Positions 22,147 through 35,339 of a stretch of 64,000 nucleotides of DNA are shown here, piece by piece. Source of the DNA: Rosa chinensis (Eukaryota; Streptophyta; Magnoliopsida; Rosales; Rosaceae); contig NC_037092.1 in NCBI RefSeq assembly GCF_002994745.2, forward strand, positions 1,647,501-1,711,500. Direction: 5' to 3'. Within the stretch, counting starts at the first letter, position 1, and the number at the start of each line of letters is the position of its first letter. The notes beneath the pieces were generated by a model. That model made no database searches. It was not told where the DNA came from and worked only from the letters and a program-made list of their open reading frames with translations. The translations under genes and the position numbers were made by a program.

Positions 22147-22928
22147 ATTTCTTAGTTTACGTGATAATTGTGGAAGTAGAGAATTCTGAGTGATTGTGTG
22201 AAATATATGTATCTAATGCTTAGACTCCCAGTACATGCTGTAGTTCATCTAAATTTGGTCAAGATTCTGTCCGAATTGAGTGAAAAAGAGAGCTCATAAC
22301 TTGAGCATCTGGGCAGGTTCCTCTGATAATGAAAGAAGTTTATGAATGTAAGTATGAACTAATGAAATTCATGATCCTTGAATTATTTCAGTTTGTATTG
22401 GCTTTTCCTATTCGAATATGTCTGCATTTACTTGACCCTAAATCATTCACAAGGACAGTTCATTGGCATTAACATACTCAAAAAATATCAATCTATGATC
22501 GATATAAAAGCAAATGAGAATAAATCGACTCTTCAGGGTGCAAACAAGTATAAGCAATACCCAAGAACAAAGTATTTTCATCAAGTAAAACCTTCTGCGT
22601 CCACAAGGTAAATTTTCAAGAAATTTCACTTATTTTAAAAAGCATTAAAAGTTTAAACCCATCTCCACTATTGTTTCAGTAAACTAAAACTCACAAACCA
22701 CAAGGCCAAAGCTTGCTCCCTCTGTTATAGGATATATAATGATATTCCACAAACATTACACCTCCATTCAGAGGATAGAAAGAATGATGAGGATTTTAAA
22801 AGAAACTAAGCTTTGAAAGGAAGTTTCTAATTTGGAGAATTTTATCCTCGTTGGAAGCTCCTCACTTGGCCTAACGATTTCTTTCTAGTTTCTGATCCCA
22901 ATATGTACAACATTGTCTGGTGCTTCTT
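22147..22928. other. Spacer between convergent genes (SIN3-like B and arogenate dehydratase)
   Basis: It should contain the two facing 3' UTRs. No other coding signal is seen. A short open stretch at 22378-22611 has no recognisable content. Confidence 0.5.
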
Positions 22929-25900
22929 CTACGGAATTATGTCCATCGGGTAGCAGCCAAGAACACGAAGAAAACTTGCAAATTCCTGTACCCAAAAAAC
23001 AAGTCCTTAAATCACTACCATTGCGTCATTTGTTCGCTTTTATTACTAGGCGGTGAGCAGTTGTAAACAGTGTGAGAGAGATTATTTCTAACAAATCAGT
23101 ACAAAACACGTCTTTAGAAGCCAAGCAACGTGAATAACATCTATAACAGACTGACCTGCAATTGTCCCAAAGCATTTTGGGCACGGGGATCTGCCATAGA
23201 AGCTTCGAAGTCAATGTAAAAGAGGTAATCGAAATACCTGGCAAAACAAATCAGTCAGTTTTGTAAAATGGGGGCTTTTCTTATTTTTGCCATGTCTAGT
23301 TCTGTAAATACCCAAATCTAGAATCCTCTCATGACTCCAAATCTAAGGTTCTTCATCTTAGTTTTGTTCTTATAATATGCATAAAACAGTAACAACTCAA
23401 TCAGTATTCTGATTTTTATTTTTTTGTGAATTAGTTTCAGTGTGAATGTGTGATTGGGAGCTTTCTAATGGACTAGTCGTATGCACTCACTTGGCACTTC
23501 CTTCATTAGAATCATCAACAACCCTTAATGGACGTTGTTTTTGGGGGCGACTTTCAATCTGAAATTGCTCCAAAACAGGAAGATATGAGTAAAAGATATA
23601 ATTGTGAAAACAGAATAAAAGAGAAAATTTTAACTGAGGTTACCTTTGTCAAATTAATGCCCCTAAGTGCAAACACTGCTAAGGCTTTGAATAGTACACC
23701 AGGACCTTCTTCTAGAGTGAAAACAACGCTTGTCTAGGAACAAAGTTTATACATAATTCAGTACATTAATGAAAAACATGTATAGATGTAAATAGAAAAT
23801 AAAGCATTAAACCTTATATTGCCGCTCAGTTCCTGGCATTATTGGTTCTCTTGCGAGTATCAGAAAGCGAGTAATATTATCGTCATCATCCTGTCCAGTG
23901 CAATGCAGGAGTAAACTGAATTAAGATGACCTTTATATTTCACAACTGACATCTTAAATTCTTAATTAAAAAGTAAATGCTATGTAGGATCGTAGCAATG
24001 AACAGAGGGTGATGCAGCTTTGCTCTTTGCAAGCAACTTTAATGAAATGTAAATGCTCCAAGCAAAAGCAGTTTAGACGTGTAACTCAGGAAAACTTGGA
24101 ATGCATTGCTCTACAGACACCATGTTCAACTAAATTCTTGACATATTGGTAAAATAAGCCAACCCAGATCTGTACCATCAATACCAAATTGATAATACAA
24201 ACAAAAAGGCAATTTTTACCATATACTGAACCCAAAATATGAAGAAATATATTTGAAAGAAGTCTTTACTTGAACTTTATCTGCAAGAATCTGAAGCCCA
24301 TAGATTTCTGCAGCTCGAGAACTTGCAACAGCACCAGCATCTTTTAGGCCAGTTGAGGCCACCATCTGTACAATATGTCAGTCATTAGATTTTGAACAGC
24401 TTTTATGCCTTTCAAAGTGTACTTTGATGGAATTTAGATAAAAGCAATGACAACCTGCGCAGCAAGAGCAGTGTCATCGGTACTGACTCGGATGATGCCT
24501 AAGCTGCTTAGTGTCATCTCACATTGAGCAAGAGCCTGCAAGCGCAAATATCCGCAACAAAACTTTGAAGACCTGGGTCTTTCATTTCAAAGATTAGATT
24601 GAACATATGCATGCATGTGAAAAGCTACTTGGTGCCAATCCAAATTTTGAGCACCAATCCAACCAAATAGAAGGTAACCAAAAGGTGCTAGATCTAGAGT
24701 TTTAACCCAGTTCTTGACAGTTTTGAACCTAAGCAAGAAACTACAATTCCAGAAATCTTGGTACTTGAGGTTACATAATATGAGACGAACCATTGTGGAG
24801 GACCTCAACAGAGGAGAATTATAAGAATATTGAATATTCTCAGTGACAATCACTCTTGGAACAAATATAAATGGTTACATGGAAACCTTTTATTAAGCGG
24901 AACTATCCATCCCGAATATTAGCTATCGGGTAGAGTCTTTTTTTTTTTTTTTAACCATTCTAGGAAGCTTTTAATGCAGCAAATGAGCATTGGCACAATG
25001 ATTAGCATTCATACCATATGTACAGGACACGCCAGACAATACATGCATCAAATAAAAAAAAGAATAAAAATAATAAGTGAAAGACCAACCTGAGGATGGC
25101 TTAGAACACGTTTTAGTTCCTCTTTCCTTGCACCGGGCAATCCCAAGAGGCAATGGTTCACTAGAAGTTGTACCTCTCCAACTATGTGCAATCTATGGCG
25201 AAGAAGCAAGTCATAATTACGGTGGATGCTTCCACCAACAGAATTCTCAATAGGAAGAACTGCTTTATCCACTAACCACAGTTCAACGGCCTGTTATATA
25301 AAAAGTAACTAAATCACAATCAGTTAACATGATTGAAAATATTCAATTGAAATCACAAAATAAATGGTTGAAAATTCAGTCAAAGATTGGTTAACCTTAA
25401 ATGCAGCTTCAAACTGGTCACATGGAACAGTTTCACACTTCGGGTAAGCTTTTAGGGCAGCAGCCTCACTATATGCCCCCGGTAACCCCTACAACACGCA
25501 ATAATTCTAGCATTACAACAAAAAGAAAACAGAAACACCAAACAGAATGCAACTAATAAGAAGGGCTACCTGATAAGCAACTCTAACTTTTGAACCATCA
25601 TCTGGCGAAGGAGAAATATCAGCTGCTGTCAATGGTTCTGCAATTAATCATGTTCAACCTTTGAGGTGAGAGAATGGAAAAATTGTAAGAAAAGAAACAA
25701 ATGATCGCAGCATGAAGCAAATTACTAGGCCACAGTAATATACATGATTGCAAGGGCTTTGACATATTTTGGACCTGAAATAGGTTCGAATTTATATCTA
25801 ATCAAATTTGCTTCATATATGCAGGTCCTATGTTTTCCCAGAGAGCCATTCTGAGAATCCTATTTCCAAGAGTGAGTGAAACTTGGGGGTATATCATATT

Positions 25901-26552
25901 AGCTCTGTGGTAGTGGAAATTCTTCTTGTCCTCACATTTTATGTCATAAATTAGAGATGCATTTTGCTCTTAATTCATTTCATAAAGTTTCTTAATTTCT
26001 TTCAATTCAGTCCATTCGAACAGAATTTATGTATAGCATTGAAAACTAAAATCAAATCAAAACTTCTTCATGATAAATGCTTGAGTAAAAATATCTATCA
26101 TACGAAACACAAAGCCGCTAGTATTTATTCTACATTGCCCCAACAATTAGTCATAGTTTAACTCTCTTTTACACCTTTCAAATCTCTACTGATTGCAAAA
26201 CACCATTGCATGACAATCAAACATCAAATGAATTAAACAAACCACAAAGTTGAGATCTTTTTCGAGTAAACTCACTAGGAAGAAGGTTCATATCCTTGTG
26301 AAAACCCGTAGACTCATTATCCTCAACCCTCTGAATTGCTCCTGCGGATTCCATCCCTGGCAAATTTGGCTTCTCATCTTCAACTGGGGTGATAGCTTTG
26401 TGAGCCAAAGAAACCCCCAAACTGCAACATTCCCATTTGCGCAAACTCAAATTCAAACCCAACCCAGAACGATTAGACCTCAAATCTGAAATACCCTGAT
26501 GAGAATAGGGGGTTTTAGCACAACTCCAGATAGAGCCACCCTTCACAGCCAT
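22929..26552 (-). CDS. ADT: Arogenate dehydratase / prephenate dehydratase, chloroplastic, with ACT domain
   Basis: There are eleven exons on the minus strand: 26552-26276, 25637-25570, 25488-25396, 25290-25090, 24535-24455, 24365-24270, 23890-23813, 23733-23644, 23558-23491, 23237-23156 and 22985-22929. They total 1,191 bases (396 aa), all frames consistent. The enzyme makes phenylalanine from arogenate (or phenylpyruvate from prephenate) in plastids and feeds lignin and flavonoid synthesis. The first ~95 residues are Ser-rich and poorly conserved, fitting a transit peptide. The catalytic domain follows ([35 protein letters not shown]; the TRF motif in [13 protein letters not shown]). The C-terminal ACT domain, which senses Phe, carries [19 protein letters not shown] and the ESRP motif ([12 protein letters not shown]). 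The multi-exon form matches the ADT1/2/6 branch, not the intronless ADT3/4/5 branch. The gene is intact. Confidence 0.95.
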
Positions 26553-27020
26553 CACCAAAATCCCCAAAAAAAACTCACAAAAGAATACAACTTTGAGGCA
26601 AATCCAAGCTTATAAGAGAAAGGGTGTGGTTGGTGGGGGGTTTGTTGGATGAAACCCAGTAGCACATTGTCAAGGTGACAACAATGGTGATGGGTATTTG
26701 GACCCCACAAGAATTGTAACCTATGTAACGTTCAGGGAGAGAAATAGAGAGACCGACAAGTCACACTGAGCTAAGGGAAAAGGGTTTTTAGGAGGTAGGT
26801 GAGCAGAATGTTGTTGGCAACACTCTACCTGGGTTAGTAGAAATTATAAAAACAAATGAGAGAAGGGAAGCTGAGGGGGGTTGGTTCAGAAGCATCTAGC
26901 CACCATTTGAATGCATTCAGACTATTTATGGAAGGCTCTTTTCTCTGACTGGACCATAAAATCTTCTACATTTTTGTGTGAAAGAGGAGGTTGAGAGAGA
27001 GAGAGAGAGAGAGAGGAAAG
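26553..27020 (-). promoter_or_regulatory. 5' flank of the arogenate dehydratase gene
   Basis: Upstream sequence on the minus strand includes a (GA)n tract at about 26996-27015 (TC-rich in the gene's sense), a kind of Y-patch often seen close to plant transcription starts. No clear TATA box was chosen. Open frames here are low-complexity and not credible genes. Confidence 0.4.
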
Positions 27021-28827
27021 GGAAGCTGTGAGGGTTGTGTGACTTGTTGTGGGGCAAATTTGGGCCAAGCCAGTCGGTGTTTCTTAGTTCATATGAGTTG
27101 TTTATCCAATGGTTGATGGAGATGGAGAACCCAACACTGTGGGTTAGTAAATGGAGATCCCACTTCTTCATGGTGAAATTCGTTTTTGTTTTTGACAATT
27201 TTAGTCTCTTCCACCATTGTAGTAATTGAGGTCTCTCATGGCGGTTTATCGGAGTTTTATATGAGACGTGACAGTGATGATTGACATAACGGTTAAAATA
27301 AAAAAGACAGTATTTGAATTTGATGACGGTCATTTATTTCTTCTAAAAACGTGACATCTTTTGATCTGAGTGACGTTATTACAACTTTTATAATGTTAAT
27401 CTCACTCATTATTCATCGTAAACACTGAGTTATTGAATCAATCTATAACATTGGAGAGAGATTTATGCAATGTTGTTTCCAAAACTTGTCACGTGATAAT
27501 GAGTAATATAACGGTTGAGTTAAAAGCTGAAAAACCACTCTATTAATGTAGACGTGTTGCAAATTAATTTGATTGATATTATTATTACAACTTCCAAAAC
27601 TATGCTCTCATTATTATATTCCTCGTAGATATGGTTAATATCTCAATGTTGAAAAAGTGTTTTTTACTATCAAGATAACTCAAAGCTAATCTTTTTCCAT
27701 AATTTTATGGACACATTCTTGCAATGCAATGCTTTTTGAGTGTCTTGCGTCTATAACCTCCCACGTGACTATATTGAGGACAAAACGCTCCAAAAATTTG
27801 AATTAGCTTGTTCTTTCCTTTATTACTACCGACACCAATCTTTTATTTCTAAAAATAATTTAAAGTTTATCTTTTCCCGTAATTTTATGTCTATGTTCTT
27901 GCAATGTAATATTTTTTTAGGAATGAAACGGAGGTGAGCAATATGAGTTTTGTTTGTTTAAAAGACGAGACTAAAGTATGGGATGCAAATTTGACTCTTA
28001 CACCATCACCTGTCATATCAATATATCATATTGACCTCATCAAACTTAAAGGTGAGGACACCTACAAGTACTATGCTAAAATGGTATATCTGGCTAAGGT
28101 ATCATAATGCTACTATTTTGTTGCATTGCTGGTTGTACATTAACACACATGACTTATTCTCATTATGATATGCCAATGAGCTGGGTTGTAATTAACTGCC
28201 CATAAATTAATACAGCTTGAAAATCAAGACCAAAATCTATGGTGGTGTCATACTTTTTTTTTTTTTTTTTTTTAAAATATGAAAATGCATTACAACGACA
28301 ATCCCTTTGGAATTTCTAAAAATGATTTATTAAAGTACAGGTAGTAATTGTAGCTGGTAAACATAGTCATAATGAGAGTAGAAAGTCAAGATTTTGCTTC
28401 TGGTTTAAGCAAAACTCAAAGGTTTTGGTTCACACAATAATGTCTTTTCTTACCAACCCCATGACCCTTGACTTCAAGCTTCATGGGCTTTGAACGCTAT
28501 TGGCACTTTGTGGGTTTTATGGGCCTGAATCTAAATGAAGAAATTCGAGCTTTTCAGTTGGACAGACAGAAGAGTGACTTTGATAGAGAGTGAAGCCCAA
28601 TCAAAGGTATGTCTAGCGATGTATCTTGGTCTGTTCGTTAAGGGTGTGAAGACAATATGTATGCTGAACTGGTCTAAAAGATTCAAATAAAGTGAGAAGG
28701 CGCGATGAAGATGTTTGATAAATCAAAAGACAAGGCACGAATAACGCAATCCTAACATACAGATCAAACTTTTTCATCTTGAGATCAATGGAGAAATTTT
28801 TTTCAACCCACCATTAGGTTTGTTAAG
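27021..28827. other. AT-rich intergenic region
   Basis: No gene, RNA or paired repeat could be supported. A T tract of about 20 lies at 28254-28274. It ends at the target duplication of the hAT-like element. Confidence 0.5.
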
Positions 28828-29865
28828 GGCATAGGTAGGGATGACAAAAATCCCCAGGGGGACGGAGCTCTATTGGATACCCGCCCCTAATGAGGAGAGA
28901 ATTCGGAGACAAATGGGGAACCCTCTATCTAAGATTGGGGATGAGGCGGAGATATTATTGTGATCTCTATCCCCAAACCCGCCCCAATAATATATACATA
29001 TATTTAACTTATATATATTTTTTAATTTATTGTTTATAATATAAATCGTAAATATATACATTTATTACTTTACTTTAATAGCTACATTTTTATTTAATGA
29101 TGTTTTGACTTTTGCACTCACTGAATTATTATTTATGAATTTAATCATATTTTAAAGGGGTAATTCCCGCATACCCAAAAATCCTTGGTATTTTTCCCAA
29201 CTGCCCAACACTTTGGTATTTCACTATTGTCAAAAGACAAAGACTAACAGGGATAGTTTTAACAAACAAATGCCATCTGTATCCTATGTTGACCTTAGAT
29301 TCTTCTACCGTTCTATTCAGTCAAAAGGAAACAACAAAAAACATTAAAACAAAAACAAGACTAGCCTTCAACATGCCACATTTCGCCTAACGACTTCCTG
29401 TCTAAACGGCTACTCACAGGGCGGAATCACTGCTGCTTGTCCTAATTTTTCTGTTTTAAAACTGATTCTTTTGGCTGAACAGTAAGGCTTTAGAACTTTA
29501 GCTTTCCATGGGATGCATGCATTCGAATGTTCAAACTATGACATAGTAAACTATGCATGATAAAGATGATTACAATATGTAAAGATAATGACATAAACAT
29601 TTTATAAATTAAAGAAGTGGGTGAACATCCATCTGAATTTATTTATTCAAATATACATATAAAACTTTAAACAATCAGAGCCTCATTCTCAGGTAAACAG
29701 CAAAAGCTGTTTAGCTATTCATAAGAATGAGACCAGTTACTTACTTGTAATGGAAGCTCACTACTTCACACCTAGATAGGAAGGTAAGCACACTGCTATT
29801 CTACTATTTTTATTATCAGAGGAGTTTTTCTGATCTAAACTTCGAATGCCTTCTAAGAGAAGCTG

Positions 29866-29884
29866 AAGCTCCTTATATAGGGAG
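29866..29884 (-). promoter_or_regulatory. Pararetroviral pregenomic promoter TATA box
   Basis: On the minus strand the sequence 'ccctatataaggagc' lies about 230 bases after the last viral stop codon. This placement matches the pregenomic RNA promoter of caulimovirids. The 29940-30060 stretch next to it has repeated purine blocks such as 'ggaaaaagcaaaag' and a short palindrome around 'gtgaaatgtttttcac'. Confidence 0.6.
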
Positions 29885-30111
29885 CGGAACTCAAACTAGA
29901 ATTCAAAATACAAAAATGTACAGGACAACTCCGTGACTTCTGCTTTTCGTAGTGCTCCTGCTGGTGGAGGTCGGTCAGGGAAAAGCAAAAGGAAAAAGTG
30001 AAATGTTTTTCACTTAACCTTTTCTTTTTGAAAAGGAAAAAGCAAAAGTAGCTTTAGAAAAGTCTAAAGTTCTACAGTTGCTATTTTGGTGCTGATTCTT
30101 CACCTGTAGCT

Positions 30112-32775
30112 TCACATGTTCTCGTCCGTTTCAGAATGGTGGCCAAAGACAAAGGAGTTGTTGTCTGTCTGGGCCATGCGAGTTGTTGTTGCATTATCCT
30201 CGACGTCTGTATCAACATACATCTTGTAGTGGTTGTCATTTTCAAGTTTTTCCACCCAACGCATGCATGCCATTGTCGAGTCTATCTCTTTCTTGGTTAG
30301 AGATAGGAATATATCGCTGCTGACTACGTCAGGATGATCGTAAGCAGTGATAATTGTCTTTTCTCCTGCTGCCAGGAATGTGTTGTTGATGTCTTCAGAG
30401 ATGATCTTTTTGATGTAGTCAAGAGCCATGGCCTTCATCCAGGGAATGCTAGAATTTGGTTGGCCGTTGTATGCTACACAGGCTGGTTGAAGATATCTTC
30501 TTTGAATAATTCTCACATAATGATATGGAGGAATATATTCAACTTCACCATCTGTCTTCTGGATCCATTCAGGAGGTGTGGATCTGAACTTCAGACGAAG
30601 CATACAGTTGTCTTTTCTGATGTTCTTGACCGTGTTGACAATAATAGGCGGCAAGCCTCTTAGATCATCATTAGTTTTAGTCCATAAATTATGGACAAAA
30701 CCATTTTCAACAAGCCATAGCTTGTGTTCTTGAGGATGTTCACTCTGAACATTTACCAGGTATCTTCCAACATATGGTCCTGAGACAATAAAGAGGGTTG
30801 GAGGAACTAGGTTTTCAGGATTGTGCCTTCCTATCAGATTATGGAATTCATACCAGTCTGATTCATTGAGTGCTATGATAGGGACCCTAGCACTTTCTGG
30901 ACTTTCAAGGAAGGATAATTTTTCTTTCCTTACAGCACTCTGCTGTGTATGAAGCTCTTCACCTTGTGGTCTACCATTCTCGTAGAGTTCTTCAGCTAAT
31001 GCAAACAGAGCTGGGAACATTAATCCACTGCTTCTTTCTTGAAAGGCAAATAAGAGATTATCCAGGATTGCCTTCTGGTGATACGCTAGTCTCCTGCCAG
31101 TTCTGAACACAGGAGTATCAAAAGTTCTTAATTCATAATTAAAAACATTTATAACTCCACTAGGAGTTGGTCTGCTTTTTGGCAAAGCAGCAGCCGTCAA
31201 CGGTCTTGATGTGCCTTTACCGTCTGCCGTTTGAGACGGGCTAGCCAATCCTTTACCCTGGGATTGATCAGTTGAGGCCAAGCCTTTTGAGCTTAGCAGA
31301 AACCTTTTAAGGATTTTTTCCTTGGTTTCTTTTGGATCTTCTTCAGATTCCTGTTCTTTCCCAGTCCTTCTGCTTCTGGGATTACGACCTTCGTCGTCTT
31401 CTCTTTGGCTGAACATTGCCAGTTCTCTGGTCAATGCGTCTGGAAGATAGTTCTTGTTTCCTGCAATTAATTCAACAGTATAATCATATTGGTTAAGAAA
31501 CAATTGCCAGTTGGCTAATCTTCCCCTATCAGCAGCTTTGTCAAGTTTAAAATTTTTAAAATTCTTTACTCTAGCACAATCGGTGCGGACAGTAAAGGTT
31601 TTTCCCAGATAAGCTGGAGAATTTAAAATCGTTTTCTTGACAGCTAAAATTTCTTTTTCCCCTGTGGGATAATTCAGTTCTGCAGGGCTGAACTTGCCAC
31701 TACAAAATTTGCAGATCTTTTCAATGTTAGTTCCAGGCGCTCTCGCCAGAACAACACCGGACCAGTAATTATCACTCGCATCTGTCTGGAGGATAATTTC
31801 ATCATTCTCTTCTGGTTGTTGAAGAGGAGGGAGGTTCTTGCAGAGGTTTTTTATCTGCTTCACGATCTTTTCATCATCTTCTGTGAAGTTCCATTTCCTT
31901 TTGGAACTTGTCTTGGGAGATAACATTGCTGTTAACCCTGAGATTCTAGGGATGAAATCTCTCCCATAATTTATGACACCAAGGAATCTCTCTAGACTCT
32001 TAGCATCAGGAATTCTGTCTGGGAACTTCCAGATCTTTTCAAGGATGTGAGGTTGGAGCTTTATGACTCCATTCTTGATGTTTATTCCTAGGAAATCAAC
32101 TTCATCGAGGATAAAGAAGATTTTCTTCTCACCTAGGATAATTCCATGCTGGACTATCAGCTTTGTTACCTCGTGGAGGTGCTTCATGTGTTCTTCTCTG
32201 TTTTTGGAGAAGACCAGGATGTCATCTATGTAGACGACGCAGAACTCCGCTACATGCTTGAAGATGTTGTCCATCTTTCTTTGAAAGATTGAGGGAGCTT
32301 GCTTGAGACCAAAAGGCATTACTAGCCACTCGTAATGACCTTGTGGTGTTCCAAATGCAGTGAGAGGTACACTCTCAGGATGCATCTTGACCTGCCAGAA
32401 ACCCGACTTTGCATCGAATTTCGAAAAGACTTTAGCTCCTCTGAGCTGGTTGATCAGGACTCTGACTTGAGCGATCTGATATCCGTCTTTGACAGTCTTC
32501 TTATTGACATCTCTATAGTCAATAACCATTCTAGCTTTTCCTCTTAGATTCTCTGCATGATTTCTCACGTAGAATGCTGGAGCATGATGAGGGCTAGTGG
32601 AAGGTTGAATTAATCTCTTTTTCAGGAGATCTTCAATATCACTTCTGAATTCTTTCTGATCTTCCTCTTTGTACTGAGGAATGGCTTTGACATGGCAGAT
32701 AGCATTCATGTCATGCAATCTCAATTCACAGACCACTGGGTCTTTTTCCCAAAACTTCTGAGGATTTGTATCCAC
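30112..32775 (-). pseudogene. Caulimovirid reverse transcriptase / RNase H frame with long unknown C-terminus
   Basis: The open frame has 887 codons. The reverse transcriptase palm is at about residues 55-230 with the catalytic YIDD at 182-185. RNase H follows to about residue 465 (QTDASDNYWSGVV; NYLPDALTRE). Residues ~480-887 match no family I can name. In florendoviruses an unknown protein is encoded separately downstream, so this may be its equivalent fused in frame. The frame differs from that of the coat/protease frame upstream and overlaps it by 55 bases. The junction looks like a frameshift lesion near 32950, because the viral frame remains open upstream of the listed start. Long open frames suggest a fairly recent integration. 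Confidence 0.85.
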
Positions 32776-34898
32776 ATTCTGCTCGAGTAGTTTCTTGATT
32801 TTGTCAAGAGTGGGAGTTTGTTGTGACTCAAGCTTGTTCTGAAAGTGCTTGAGGTTGTGCTCATGGATGAAACTAGCTTCTTCATCTTCACTAGCTTCTT
32901 CTTCTTCTTCTGAAGATTCTTCAACAAGCAGTTCTTCTTGTTGTTTGATTTGGAGTATTGGTTGAAATTTGGGTTTGTAGGGGTAAGATCACCACTATTC
33001 TGTTGCGATCTCTGATACTGAGTAGTAAAACCGGGACCGACTACACTGAATGCATGTGTGAGGCGGTCAGCCCAGAACACCCGTTCTCCTTTTCTGAAGC
33101 CTATCGCTTCGTCATCCTGAATGAATCGTTGTTGGAGAATAAAATCATTGCCCAACAAGAAATCAGATCCTTGGCCTTCAGATTGCCAAACATTCTGGAT
33201 GATAAATGTTCCTCCACCAATGGTGATATGAACATTTTTTGCTACTTTCTTCATGGTGAGATGGCTTCCATCGAATGTAACACCAGTAGCTGACTTTTTC
33301 TTGTCTTCGTTCCAGAGTTCTTCTGGAATTGCAAATCTCTTTGCAACAGTAAAACCTGATCCATTATCTACAAAAGCATGTAGATGATATTTCCGGTGAT
33401 CAGGGAACTTGAGTCCGATCTCTATGTAGTTGCTGTATCTACTTGTAGAGACGACTTTCGATTGGTGAGGCTCATTTTCTTGAGCTTGTTCCGTTGGAAT
33501 GAATGGTTTACATTCTTCTGGAACATTTTCCTGAGTGGGTGATTTGTCATCATCATCCCAATCTGTAGGGGTTATCTTCTTGCTGTCTGGATTACTGAAC
33601 CAGGGGGGAGGATCATATCTGACTTTGTAATCAAACTTGCCGGAAGGTTGGCCAAGTAGATCCCATGTACCAGTATCCGCAGCTATCTCTTGTCTTTCTA
33701 AGAGATGAACATTTTCTGGTATTTCAACCAGTTCAATATCTTCATCGATTGTTTCTTCACCGATGATTTCTTCCTTTATTTCTGAGGAAGATGGTTGTTC
33801 CATAGTCGTTTCTTGGACTACAGTTGCTGCAACATTCTTTGTTTGTTCCATGGTTTCCTGGAACAGAGTTTCTTCTTTCGCCTTTTTCTCAGCGAAATAC
33901 TCTTCATATTCTTGCTCAATCCATTGGCTGACAAGACCATTCTTGGTTTTTCTTCTTGCTTCAGCTATGAAGCATTCTTTGTGATAAGTCTTCTTAGACT
34001 CTTCGCAGAACATAGGGAGACCATTCTTCTCGTGACATAAACAGTAGTCACAGACGAACGAACCAGGGTTGACCTGATAAGAAGACATGAAGGATTCTGT
34101 CTTGCTTTCTTCCCAGTTTTTGACTTTCAAAACGTTCATTTGTCTGGATTCGAAGTACTCTACTTCAGAATCTATCTCAGACTCTTCTGATGAACTTTCT
34201 TCTTCTTCAGACCAGGCAGAATAGACTGACCTGTCGTCATCTTCATCATCAGAATAGGCTATTTCGTAGCCTTTCATGTTTGCTACCTCTACTATTTGCT
34301 CATATTCTTCAAAGAGAGCTTTAGTAGATCTGTTACCCTTTTCCGGGCATTCATTGGCATAGTGCCCTTCAGCTTTACACAACCAACATCTGCAAGCTTT
34401 CTTGCTAGGTTGTTTATGCTGCTGAGTATTCTTCTTTTTCTTGAAGAATTTCTTTTTTGGATCTTCATCCTGTTGCTTCTTGTAATTGGAGCTTTTCTTG
34501 AATCTCCAATTCTTTTTCTGATTACTCTTTTTGAATTTTTTCGAGTAATACTTTTCTTTTTTCTTCTTTCTGTGGAATTTGGATTCATGACATCCCCAGT
34601 TTGTGGGCATATCCAGTATTCCGTAACAGAAATTTTCAACTCCTTTGAGTTGCTTCTTGGCCATCTTAGCTCTGAGATTGGCTTTGCATTGCTCCTTCAG
34701 TAGTTGCCGGATTCTGTCGGCAATTCCTCCAACTGAAAATCGTTCAATTGGTTTTTCAGCTATGCTTTCTCTCACAGCTGTTCTCCATGGTTCAGGGAGC
34801 TTTCTGTGCAACAGATTAACTAGATCAGTATTCTCTAGTTCACCAATTGTACAGTAATATTCCTGAAATTCATTCAGGTATTCTTCGAAATATCTCAT
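32721..34898 (-). pseudogene. Caulimovirid coat protein / aspartic protease frame
   Basis: The frame has 725 codons. A strongly basic stretch (about 105-165) leads into the coat-protein zinc knuckle C-x2-C-x4-H-x4-C (residues 171-184, CWLCKAEGHYANEC). An acidic Ser/Glu region follows, then a second Cys/His cluster (CDYCLCHEK...CEES...HKEC, about residues 285-315). Next come a long acidic spacer and a retroviral-type aspartic protease site FVDNGSGFTV (about residue 540). The last ~90 residues are Lys-rich and appear to be read out of frame. The N-terminus of the coat region is missing from this frame and continues, shifted, in 34955-35230. Confidence 0.82.
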
Positions 34899-34954
34899 GT
34901 CACAGATCTTGAGAGCATAGATATTCGACTTTGCCGTTTCTTTGGCTTTCTCAC

Positions 34955-35335
34955 TCAGATTTGAGAGATCTCCACAGAATTGATCGTACAGGGGTACTGC
35001 AAAATCATACGGAGACTTTGAATTTTTATCTCTTCAAGCCAGTCTCTTCCTCTGGTAGTTTCCTTGAAAGATAGGTAGTACTTTTTTGCCACTCCAATGA
35101 GAGTAGTTTCATAGTACACCTGCAAATCTGGTGCTTCAAATTTGCCAAGGGTAAGTGCAGAGGCCATCATCAGGCTATCTACCCATTGGTCAATGGTTTT
35201 TCTTTTGTCTAGACTCTTGTCTAGATTCAACCAGATGCCATAGTTCGTGATCGGAACTCTTGGCAGATTGTCCTCGGGGACGAATCTTTGAGAATTTCTT
35301 TCTCCTTTTTTACCCGTGGGGCTTTCTGAACTGGG
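34955..35335 (-). pseudogene. Linker piece of the viral polyprotein in a third frame
   Basis: Between the movement-protein frame and the coat frame the coding sense moves to another frame (clearly open at 35230-34955, extending back to about 35335), then shifts again near 35010. Two single-base-type lesions therefore bracket this part of the polyprotein. Confidence 0.6.
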
Positions 35336-35339
35336 AGTT

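Noticed and set aside
26926..27333. 135-codon minus frame upstream of arogenate dehydratase
   Set aside because: Low-complexity Ser-Leu part from a (GA)n tract, no homology features. It is probably promoter/leader.
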